Source of the DNA: JAIBBG01 sp031417525
GTDB lineage: Bacteria; Bacteroidota; Bacteroidia; Flavobacteriales_D; Sanyastnellaceae
Length of the DNA: 6,454 bases
Assembly: GCA_031417525.1 (NCBI GenBank)
Contig: JANOVT010000230.1
Location: forward strand, 1-6,454
Reading direction: 5' to 3'
Made by a program: the position numbers and the translations under genes. Positions within the stretch are counted from its first letter, which is position 1. Every line of letters starts with the position of its first letter. The notes beneath the pieces are model-generated. The model was not told where the DNA came from, did no database searches, and was given only the letters and a program-made list of their open reading frames with translations. Of the stretch, positions 1-5,132 are shown one piece after another.

Positions 1-24
1 CTTCGCAATATTCTTCGCATGATC
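1..24 (-). pseudogene. Exonuclease C-terminal fragment (outermost copy, cut by window edge)
   Basis: Read on the minus strand, 24-1 encodes DHAKNIAK. This matches DDAKNIAK of the intact exonuclease at 4138-4683, around its ExoIII motif. A stop codon lies a few bases upstream in this frame, and homology to the intact gene fades by about position 27, so this is a tail with no gene body. It is the duplicate of the tail at 208-258 and differs there by one base, N versus H. Confidence 0.75.
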
Positions 25-51
25 ACATCAAGATGAATTTTTACTCCAAGA

Positions 52-136
52 AATAGAGCAAGAAACAGAACGAGAACGGGATTGTGTGTGAAGACAAGCT
101 TTTTCCGCGCGTTCTTGCTCTGTTTCTCGCTCTATT
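52..136 (-). repeat. Palindromic hairpin element, copy A
   Basis: A 27-nt left arm (52-78) and a 27-nt right arm (110-136) are inverted repeats around a 31-nt loop. Non-Watson-Crick positions are 60/128 and 70/118 (A opposite C on plus, hence U-G in a minus-strand RNA) and 72/116 (G-T on plus). The arms begin AATAGAGC at the outer ends. The stem has no T-tract, so it does not look like a standard intrinsic terminator. Copies B (286-370) and C (3985-4065) share the arms, while the loop of C differs in length and sequence. Confidence 0.85.
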
Positions 137-207
137 CAATCTCCTTACAAACGATCTTGGCGAAATGCAGAATAGCAAATCGAATTTTTACACTTACGTT
201 TTACCCA

Positions 208-258
208 TCATTGATTCAGAATCCACCAAAGCACCTTCGCAATATGCTTCGCATGATC
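208..258 (-). pseudogene. Exonuclease C-terminal fragment with stop codon
   Basis: On the minus strand this encodes DHAKHIAKVLWWILNQ followed by TGA. The intact exonuclease ends DDAKNIAKVLWWILNQ-TGA, so 14 of 16 residues agree and the stop codon is conserved. The tail is followed, as in the intact gene, by a homologous spacer (71 nt here, 72 nt there) and the palindrome. Upstream of the Asp codon the frame meets a stop and homology ends, so the rest of the gene is missing. It is the remnant of a paralogue of the 4138-4683 gene. Confidence 0.85.
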
Positions 259-285
259 ACATCAAGATGAATTTTTACTCCAAGA

Positions 286-370
286 AATAGAGCAAGAAAC
301 AGAACGAGAGCGGGATTGTGTGTGAAGACAAGCTTTTTCCGCGCGCTCCTGCTCTGTTTCTCGCTCTATT
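286..370 (-). repeat. Palindromic hairpin element, copy B
   Basis: Arms 286-312 and 344-370 surround a 31-nt loop. It duplicates copy A, with three changes in the arms. Two of these are a compensatory pair: A76-T112 in copy A is G310-C346 here, keeping the stem. The third makes 307/349 an A opposite C on plus, which is U-G on the minus strand. Left of the element is a linker ending in ACTCCAAG. Right of it is about 30 nt of the conserved spacer, which ends abruptly at the exonuclease fragment starting near 401. Confidence 0.85.
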
Positions 371-400
371 CAATCGCATTACAAACGATCTTGGTGAAAT

Positions 401-475
401 AAAGATAACCAACATTGAGGTCGGCGCATTGCCGTAGAAACATCCTGAATTCAAATGGACTGAAACACGCGAAGT
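401..475 (-). pseudogene. Internal exonuclease fragment
   Basis: On the minus strand, in one uninterrupted frame, this encodes RMFLRQCADLNVGY preceded by FSPFEF. The intact exonuclease has NMFKRQCADLNVGY preceded by FGAYDF (residues 102-121). Fourteen of 20 residues agree, and the DNA stretch reading GAGGTCGGCGCATTG is identical. The ExoII aspartate (D106 in the intact protein) is Glu here. Relative to the intact locus, about 223 bp between its spacer (near 4095) and 4319 are missing, so this piece is fused straight to the 3' spacer. Homology fades beyond about 475. It is a dead fragment. Confidence 0.8.
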
Positions 476-556
476 CATTTGTTTGACGACAGACATGATT
501 TTTACCTTTTATGCAACAATATTCACATTTAGAATGCCCTTTCTGATTAAGCTTGG

Positions 557-596
557 GGTAATTCTTCGGAAGTTATCACCGTGGAAAATACTTTCG
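557..596 (+). promoter_or_regulatory. Possible promoter and dyad upstream of the two-component operon
   Basis: TACTTTCG at 589-596 is one base from the Bacteroidota -7 element TAnnTTTG. TTCG at 565-568, 20 nt upstream, could stand in for the -33 TTTG. The TTCG is also the loop of a small imperfect dyad (557-564 with 569-580: GGTAATTC against GAAGTTATCACC, with bulges), which could be an operator or chance. The direct repeat TTGACAAAGTTGAC (607-620, 9-bp period) lies between this promoter and the start codon. All of this is pattern matching only. Confidence 0.25.
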
Positions 597-649
597 TGAT
601 AATTCATTGACAAAGTTGACCCTTATTGCATCCTCAAATATTAGTTCCT

Positions 650-1360
650 ATGTCTCACGTTTTAGTTGTAGAGGATGATCCCCACATCGTAAGCCTGCTA
701 AGCATTCATTTGCATGATTTATCGTTGCAGGTAGACACCTGTCTTAACGGCACCGAGGGGTTGAATCTGGCAATAAGCAAACCTTATGATCTCATCATTT
801 TGGATGTGATGCTGCCCGGTATGGATGGAGTTCAGATTTGTCAACGTTTGCGGGCGCTCGATTTTCAGACACCCATTTTGATGCTTACCGCGAAATCCGA
901 AGAGTTCGACAAAGTCATGGGACTAGAATCCGGAGCGGATGATTACCTGACAAAACCTTTTGGTGTCAGAGAATTTAATGCTCGGGTGAAAGCAATATTG
1001 CGTCGATCTGTAATGCGTGAAAAATCAATGCAGAGCGATAGTCGAGACACCATACAATTCAATGAATTGAAAATTATCAAGAGCAAATTCAAAGTACTTA
1101 TTAAGGACGAAAAAATCCAATTGACTCCAAAGGAATTTGAGCTACTAAAACTGTTGGCTGAGAATCCAGGGACTACGTTTTCAAGAGATCAATTATTGGA
1201 ACAGGTTTGGGGATATGAATTTAGTGGATACGAGCACACGGTCAATTCGCATATTAATCGCCTTCGCGCAAAGATAGAACCCGACATCAACAATCCAATT
1301 TATGTGCTGACTACCTGGGGTACCGGCTATCGTTTTACCGATGAAATTCAGTCGAAATGA
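650..1360 (+). CDS. OmpR/PhoB-family response regulator
   Basis: This 236-residue DNA-binding response regulator controls transcription after phosphorylation by its partner kinase. The receiver domain covers about residues 2-118: acidic pocket E8-D9-D10, phospho-acceptor D52 (in LDVMLPGMDG), switch threonine T80, Y99 and the conserved lysine K102 (TKPF). A linker of about 17 residues leads to a winged helix-turn-helix (about 135-232) with LTPKEFELLKLLA, the recognition-helix region HTVNSHINRLRAKI (196-209) and the wing WGTGYRF. Length is normal for the family. I choose ATG at 650 because MSHVLVVEDD is the canonical receiver start. An in-frame TTG at 626 would add eight residues outside the domain. 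No Shine-Dalgarno is seen, as is usual in Bacteroidota. The last codons overlap the kinase start by 4 nt, implying translational coupling. The regulon cannot be read from the sequence. Confidence 0.95.
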   Translation: MSHVLVVEDDPHIVSLLSIHLHDLSLQVDTCLNGTEGLNLAISKPYDLIILDVMLPGMDGVQICQRLRALDFQTPILMLTAKSEEFDKVMGLESGADDYLTKPFGVREFNARVKAILRRSVMREKSMQSDSRDTIQFNELKIIKSKFKVLIKDEKIQLTPKEFELLKLLAENPGTTFSRDQLLEQVWGYEFSGYEHTVNSHINRLRAKIEPDINNPIYVLTTWGTGYRFTDEIQSK

Positions 1361-2829
1361 AAAAATTACAACTTCATAAAAACAGTTTGTTCTGGAATTT
1401 TGCAGCGGCACTTTTAGGACTGTTCATTTTGTTGGGTTTGTCGTACGTATTAATCACTGCATATGCGGCACGAGAATATTACAAAGAGACCACTCAAAGA
1501 TTGAATGCGTCTGTAGCGGAACACATGCTTCATGAAGTAACACCATTCGTCAATGGTGAGATCAATGAAGAAGCCTTGGGTAAAATCATGCACTCTATGA
1601 TGGCCGTCAATCCTTCCATTGAAGTGTACTTACTGAATTCGGAAGGTGATATTTTGAAATATGTTGTGTTGGATAAAGAAGTGCGACTTAAATCGGTAGA
1701 CATCGCACCCGTGAAAAAATTTGTCGAGAGCAAAGGCGAGAAGTACATCCAGGGAGACGACCCAAGAAATCCAGGCAAACAAGTTGTTTTTTCAGCTGCC
1801 GAAGTGAAAGTCGACGACTTCATGCTGGGCTACGTTTACATGGTGTTGGCAAGTGAGGAGTACGAGAATATTTCACATGCATTATTCGCCAGTTACTTCA
1901 TGCGAATCGGATTGTGGTCGTTTGCTTTTACGCTTGTTTCGGCTTTCGTTTTGGGATTGTTGCTCATAGCATGGCTAACCAGAAGTCTGCGAAAAATTCA
2001 GATAGGTGTTCGAACCTTTCAAGCGGGCGATCTTCATGCACGCATCCCTGTCGCCGGCCATGGCGAAATGGCTGAACTTGGCAGGTCGTTTAATTCCATG
2101 GCCGATACCATTCTCCATAACATCGAAGAATTGAAGGAAATTGATGTGCTCCGACGTGATCTCATTGCGAATGTTTCACATGACCTCAGAAGTCCAATGG
2201 CGGTAATCCACGGATACATAGAAACGCTTGCCCTCAAGGAAGATCAGCTTTCGAAAATAGAAAGACAAGAATACTTGGATATCATTTTGAAGAGCAGCGA
2301 AAAACTTAAACGATTAGTTTCCGACTTATTCGAGTTGTCTCGATTGGAGGCTCGTCAAATCGAAATAAGAAAGGAGCCTGTATTCATAAATGAAATGCTT
2401 TACGAAGTCACGCGTCAATTCGAATTAATTGCAAAAGCGAAAAACGTCCGGGTAAAAGTCAATATACCGGAAAGAATGCCTACTATGTTTGCTGACTCAA
2501 GCATGCTCAATCGTGTGTTTCAAAACTTGATGGACAATGCCATTAAGTATAGTCCGGACTCTGGTAATATTGAAGTGAATGCTGCCATGGATGGTCGTGA
2601 TTTCAAAATCTCATTTGAGAATGATGGTGTCGGAATACCTGAAAATGAATTGCCTCATATTTTTGATCGCTATTACATCGCCGATCATCACAAAAATGAA
2701 AACAAGGGAACGGGTCTTGGACTAGCTATTGTAAAAAGGATCATTGATTTACATTCATCACAGATTAAAGTGTTCAGCGGCCTGAATGATCGGACGAAAT
2801 TTGAACTGACACTTATCTCTATAACATAA
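1357..2829 (+). CDS. Membrane sensor histidine kinase, partner of the upstream regulator
   Basis: This 490-residue class I histidine kinase senses an envelope signal and phosphorylates the regulator encoded just upstream (overlap ATGA). Order of parts: TM1 about 13-36; an extracytoplasmic sensor region about 37-183 (PDC/Cache-like by size and the string YLLNSEGDILKYVV, not confidently assigned); TM2 about 184-206; HAMP about 207-259; HisKA with H-box SHDLRSP and phospho-acceptor H275; then HATPase_c with N-box (N390, D393, N394), G1 DGVGIP (D423, G424, G426), F436 and G2 GTGLGL (451-456). All catalytic motifs are intact, and the C-terminus is normal with no attached receiver. The layout resembles PhoR/ResE-type kinases. 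The ligand is unknown. The downstream lipoprotein, 76 bp away on the same strand, may be co-transcribed. Confidence 0.95.
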   Translation: MKKLQLHKNSLFWNFAAALLGLFILLGLSYVLITAYAAREYYKETTQRLNASVAEHMLHEVTPFVNGEINEEALGKIMHSMMAVNPSIEVYLLNSEGDILKYVVLDKEVRLKSVDIAPVKKFVESKGEKYIQGDDPRNPGKQVVFSAAEVKVDDFMLGYVYMVLASEEYENISHALFASYFMRIGLWSFAFTLVSAFVLGLLLIAWLTRSLRKIQIGVRTFQAGDLHARIPVAGHGEMAELGRSFNSMADTILHNIEELKEIDVLRRDLIANVSHDLRSPMAVIHGYIETLALKEDQLSKIERQEYLDIILKSSEKLKRLVSDLFELSRLEARQIEIRKEPVFINEMLYEVTRQFELIAKAKNVRVKVNIPERMPTMFADSSMLNRVFQNLMDNAIKYSPDSGNIEVNAAMDGRDFKISFENDGVGIPENELPHIFDRYYIADHHKNENKGTGLGLAIVKRIIDLHSSQIKVFSGLNDRTKFELTLISIT

Positions 2830-2905
2830 AACGGATACTTTGACGGGAATTTTTCGTGACAATTGAGAAGGAGATTTGTCCTCAACAAATTAAATAAAAA
2901 TCTCA

Positions 2906-3847
2906 ATGAAAAAATTATTCCTCCTTACAGCCTTAGCAAGCGTATTCATGATTTCATCTTGCAAGAAAGATGAAGAAATGGAAGAAGTTGTAACACCGGT
3001 CGCAGAAACCCCGCTTGATCCTTCCACTGCACAGCGCGCTTCTGTAGACAGGTTCAGTGCCACGGCCGGCCATCTGATGATTCGCGACGCCAGCAATGGA
3101 TTGCCAGCAGCGAATGCAGCAATCAATTTCGATGTAGCCCCATTTATTACCAAGGGATATGGTCCATCTGGTGAAATAGTGGAGTATTATAATTTTGATG
3201 TACAACCGACAAATGCAGCGCCTATTTATGTGTTCTTTGTATCTGGATCATCCAATCCTGTTTCTGGACAATTAAATATTGTCAATGTAAAACCTGGTGA
3301 TGCTGGATATAATGATTTCTGGAATGTTGTTAAAGTAACTGTACCATCGAACTATGTTGCCAACACGGTCACCAGCGAAAGCGAAATATTTTCGAAAGGC
3401 TACGCCATGGAGGAAACAACGATGATTGTGAATTGTCCGATAGTGCCAACGGGCTCAACTGCAACTAAGCGCTTGACAGGAACTGATACAGGCCTGACCA
3501 TTGGTTGGTATAAGGACCAAATCGTTTCTTATTTCAATTTTATGGAGGCAGCGATAACAGCGATAGGAACAGACATGGTTCCACTGTCACCAATTTATGT
3601 AACGTTCAACGTCAATCCTCCAGCGGGTGGTCCTCCATCAGGTTTCGTAGTAGAACCTGGAACCATGCAGACGCACAATGTATTGGCGACGCTTCCGGGA
3701 GATTCGAATTATTCACCACTTTGGTCAGTAAATATCTATGACAACGCAAATTTTGGTGTGGTTTCCAACTTGAGCAACGCAAGCTCTTCGACCATACTCG
3801 TCACTGGCGCTGCAACAGTAAATTGTCCTGTGGTAACCATAAACTAA
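2906..3847 (+). CDS. Putative surface lipoprotein with two internal repeats, function unknown
   Basis: I do not recognise this 313-residue family. The N-terminus is a lipoprotein signal: MKK, a hydrophobic stretch and the lipobox ISSC with lipidated C19. The following KKDEE resembles the Lys/Asp/Glu-rich export signal that sends Bacteroidota lipoproteins to the cell surface. A low-complexity acidic linker runs to about residue 40. The rest contains two related halves about 123 residues apart. The first has PIYVFFV (106-112), PGDAGYNDFW (130-139) and NCPIV (176-180). The second has PIYVTF (229-234), PGDSNYSPLW (264-273) and NCPVV (306-310). Each half has one cysteine (C177, C307) in the same motif, which could pair with each other. 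The start is set by the signal peptide and an A-rich leader. It may belong to the two-component operon or have its own promoter in the 76-bp gap. A terminator follows 20 bp after the stop. Confidence 0.85.
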   Translation: MKKLFLLTALASVFMISSCKKDEEMEEVVTPVAETPLDPSTAQRASVDRFSATAGHLMIRDASNGLPAANAAINFDVAPFITKGYGPSGEIVEYYNFDVQPTNAAPIYVFFVSGSSNPVSGQLNIVNVKPGDAGYNDFWNVVKVTVPSNYVANTVTSESEIFSKGYAMEETTMIVNCPIVPTGSTATKRLTGTDTGLTIGWYKDQIVSYFNFMEAAITAIGTDMVPLSPIYVTFNVNPPAGGPPSGFVVEPGTMQTHNVLATLPGDSNYSPLWSVNIYDNANFGVVSNLSNASSSTILVTGAATVNCPVVTIN

Positions 3848-3867
3848 TTCACTCTCGTCTCATATCG

Positions 3868-3904
3868 AAAAGTGGCTGTCTCAATAGAGGCAGCCACTTT
3901 TTTT
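3868..3904 (+). terminator. Rho-independent terminator after the lipoprotein gene
   Basis: AAGTGGCTGTCTC (3870-3882) pairs with GAGGCAGCCACTT (3887-3899) through a 13-bp stem with a single G-T wobble and an AATA loop, followed by seven T (3898-3904). The stem is flanked by A on the left, so it may also work weakly for transcription arriving from the exonuclease on the minus strand. It closes the regulator-kinase-lipoprotein cluster. Confidence 0.9.
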
Positions 3905-3908
3905 GAAT

Positions 3909-3986
3909 ATGTTGGATGAACTCAACGCTCGAAAGCTTTTTAGATTAGCGCTTGTGGAATGCGAAGAGGATTTCCCGGCGAATTAA
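3909..3986 (+). other. 25-codon open frame, possible gene remnant
   Basis: ATG to TAA encodes a 25-residue peptide beginning MLDELNARKLFRLALVE and ending ECEEDFPAN. It is charged and amphipathic and looks more like a helix from a real protein than like random intergenic translation. It starts 4 bp after the terminator T-tract and its stop overlaps the left edge of hairpin C by 2 nt. There is no visible promoter. It could be the leftover of a gene cut off when the palindrome region was formed, or chance. Confidence 0.2.
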
Positions 3987-4065
3987 TAGAGCAAGAAACA
4001 GAGCAGGAGCGGCCGCATGATCAGAGAATTCTTTCCGTCGCTCCCGCTCTGTTTCTCGCTCTATT
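3985..4065 (-). repeat. Palindromic hairpin element, copy C, in the exonuclease 3' UTR
   Basis: Arms 3985-4011 and 4039-4065 (27 nt each) surround a 27-nt loop. Only two positions are not Watson-Crick: 3993/4057 and 4005/4045, each A opposite C on plus, so U-G on minus. A minus-strand transcript would therefore form an uninterrupted 27-bp stem. It lies 72 nt downstream of the exonuclease stop codon on that gene's own strand. There is no U-tract after it. The loop shares the 10-mer CGCATGATCA (4014-4023) with the linker next to the tail fragments at 16-25 and 250-259, hinting at a recombination point. Confidence 0.85.
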
Positions 4066-4137
4066 CAATCACATTACAAACGATCTTGGCGAAATGCAGA
4101 CTAACTAAATCGAATTATTAAACTTGCATTTTGCACA
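4066..4137 (-). repeat. Conserved spacer between exonuclease stop codon and hairpin
   Basis: This 72-nt stretch is clearly homologous to 137-207 (71 nt), for example through the shared 20-mer TTACAAACGATCTTGGCGAA and an AAATCGAATT stretch. It is partly homologous to 371-400. No frame is maintained across it. It is conserved non-coding sequence linking the gene end to the palindrome, consistent with the gene, spacer and hairpin having been duplicated as one block. Confidence 0.75.
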
Positions 4138-4683
4138 TCACTGATTCAAAATCCACCAAAGCACCTTTGCAATATTCTTCGCATCGTCCACACCTCTATG
4201 GTGTGTTCCCTCCAAAGGAATATCCAGCATTTCCAGTGCACCTGCCATCCCGGTTTCTCGTGCAAGTTTTTTCTTCAAAGCAAAAAGTGTTTTGACATTG
4301 ATATGCGACGGTCCAAAAGGATAACCCACGTTGAGGTCGGCGCATTGTCGTTTGAACATATTAAAATCGTACGCACCGAAACTCGCCCACGTGCGTTGTT
4401 GTCCGGAATATTTATTTCGGATAATCGCACACGCTTCCTGGAAGGTGATGCCCACATCCACCATCTCTTGAGTGATCGTTGTAAGCTGTGTACAAAACGG
4501 ACTCACCGAAGACCGCGCAGGTTTCACGATGATGCCGTCGTTCTCTGTGATCTCACCCGTCTGCACATCGAGCAAACAGATTCCTACTTCGATAATATCC
4601 GAATCCTGTCCTTCGGGTGGATTGCCTTCCCAGCAGGTGGATTCAACATCGACGATGATAATTTTTGAGAGGTCGGAGGCCAT
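4138..4683 (-). CDS. ERI1/KapD-like DEDDh 3'-5' exonuclease
   Basis: This 181-residue, single-domain cytoplasmic nuclease should remove nucleotides from 3' ends using two metal ions. Motifs: ExoI D12-x-E14 in VDVESTCW; ExoII D106 in SFGAYDFNMF; ExoIII GTHHRGVDDAKN with catalytic H162 and D167 (H-x4-D, DEDDh type). The early SDIIEVG and WEG..P stretches are typical of the ERI1/KapD branch, not of DnaQ, RNase T or oligoribonuclease. Eukaryotic ERI1 trims stem-loop RNA and 5.8S rRNA ends. The bacterial substrate is not established. There is no signal peptide, and the length is normal for a stand-alone domain. The start is ATG at 4683, just before the first beta strand, with no Shine-Dalgarno. 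Downstream on its strand are a conserved 72-nt spacer and a long palindrome. Decayed pieces of a paralogue with the same layout lie at 1-475. Upstream is a broken SEC-C gene on the same strand. Confidence 0.92.
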   Translation of the reverse strand: MASDLSKIIIVDVESTCWEGNPPEGQDSDIIEVGICLLDVQTGEITENDGIIVKPARSSVSPFCTQLTTITQEMVDVGITFQEACAIIRNKYSGQQRTWASFGAYDFNMFKRQCADLNVGYPFGPSHINVKTLFALKKKLARETGMAGALEMLDIPLEGTHHRGVDDAKNIAKVLWWILNQ

Positions 4684-4707
4684 GGGGCGAAGGTAGTAAG
4701 GCTAATG

Positions 4708-4737
4708 GAAATGTAGTGGAATGAATCCTTCCAGAAA
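4708..4737 (-). promoter_or_regulatory. Possible promoter of the exonuclease gene
   Basis: On the minus strand TACATTTC (4715-4708) is one base from the Bacteroidota -7 element TAnnTTTG. A TTTC (4737-4734) 18 nt upstream approximates the -33 TTTG. Transcription would begin about 18-20 nt before the ATG at 4683. The spacing is slightly short, so this is a weak call. Confidence 0.25.
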
Positions 4738-4768
4738 ACTTCTTTTAACTATAAACAAACCAACGCAA

Positions 4769-4867
4769 TTAAACCCCACAACAATTCTTATGCTTCTTCC
4801 CACTCCCACAAAAGCAAGGCTCATTATGGTCAGGCAATCCAAAGTCGATGCGTGTGAGGATATCTGA
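4769..4867 (-). pseudogene. Truncated SEC-C zinc-motif protein (C-terminal remnant)
   Basis: On the minus strand the frame ending at TAA (4771-4769) encodes about 32 residues finishing NEPCFCGSGKKHKNCCGV. This is a complete SEC-C motif (CxC then a CC pair, with the GSGKK loop), a zinc-binding tail found at the end of SecA and on many stand-alone bacterial proteins. The frame is closed upstream by TGA just beyond 4867, and there is no ATG in it, so everything before the motif is missing. The break coincides with the beginning of the T9SS sorting domain on the opposite strand (4848 onward). The intact gene probably lay upstream of the exonuclease in the same direction, with 85 nt between them. 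A functional mini-protein from a non-standard start is unlikely. Confidence 0.8.
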
Positions 4868-5132
4868 TCAGGCGATGAATATTCAAAGTCTGACCGTTTA
4901 CCCTAATCCGGCTGGAGATTTTGTTTTTGTAAAAATAATTTCACTTGTCCAGACCCGGGGAGTTTTGAAAATAGTAGATTTGACAGGTAAGGAGTTGCAG
5001 AGCCAGCAGGTCACCAATACCCTTCAGCCACAAACACTCGACATCACTTCGCTGTCCGGTGGAAAATATATGTTACAGTGGTTGGTGGATGGCAGACTGG
5101 TTGAAACCCAATCCTTCGAAAAGGTGAAATGA
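4848..5132 (+). pseudogene. Orphan T9SS type A sorting domain, cargo body missing
   Basis: The 94-residue frame contains a full T9SS C-terminal sorting domain: SLTVYPNPAGDFVFVKI (about 14-30), a middle KIVDLTGKEL strand region, LDITSLSGGKYMLQW and a terminal FEKVK. Such domains direct secreted proteins through the Por/T9SS machinery to the outer surface and are then removed. They work only at the end of a protein with a Sec signal peptide, and this frame has neither signal nor cargo. The first residues (from the ATG at 4848) overlap the SEC-C remnant on the other strand, so that ATG is probably accidental. The stop overlaps the start of the next cargo gene (ATGA, 5129-5132). It most likely is the tail of a deleted neighbour, perhaps a tandem paralogue. 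Confidence 0.75.

Larger units (their letters stand above)
1..400. repeat. Tandem duplication, 234-bp period
   Basis: Copy 1 occupies 1-234 and copy 2 occupies 235-400. Over the 166 comparable bases I count 7 differences (at 12, 76, 112, 115, 143, 144 and 161 of copy 1), so the duplication is recent. Each unit holds, from left to right, the 3' tail of an exonuclease pseudogene (minus strand), about 27 bp of unrelated linker and a large palindrome. In copy 1 these are followed by a spacer and the next exonuclease tail. Copy 2 leaves the pattern at about 400, where its spacer is joined directly to an internal exonuclease fragment. The array probably continues left of the window, because position 1 already lies inside an exonuclease tail. 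Confidence 0.9.

Noticed and set aside
52..136. Insertion sequence or MITE terminal inverted repeats.
   Set aside because: The arms enclose only about 30 bp, no target-site duplication is visible at any copy, and homology continues outside the arms into the exonuclease tail.
82..290. Two overlapping plus-strand frames of 62 and 68 codons in the left repeat.
   Set aside because: They run through the palindrome and across minus-strand exonuclease pseudogene tails. The composition follows the repeat and no family signature appears.
1..400. CRISPR array or short-repeat locus.
   Set aside because: Only two long units of 234 bp plus a distant diverged copy, with no regular short repeats and unique spacers.
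495..599. A 34-residue hydrophobic, basic peptide frame (starts MIFTFYATIFTF) upstream of the regulator, toxin-like in composition.
   Set aside because: It overlaps the candidate promoter of the two-component operon, has no clear leader, and the surrounding DNA is AT-rich enough to give such a frame by chance.
2863..2885. AAGGAG followed by a small dyad (TTGA/TCAA with GGA/TCC) before the lipoprotein gene, as Shine-Dalgarno or riboswitch.
   Set aside because: AAGGAG is 32 nt from the start codon, too far to bind the ribosome there, and the dyad is too short and bulged.
3985..4065. Copy C as an intrinsic terminator for the exonuclease.
   Set aside because: The stem is long and has a large loop, but no run of U follows on the minus strand. 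The 3868-3904 hairpin has only four U in that direction.
4198..4668. A long (156-codon) plus-strand frame opposite the exonuclease.
   Set aside because: It is the shadow of a gene whose minus-strand product has all DEDDh motifs. The plus-strand product shows no recognisable motif.
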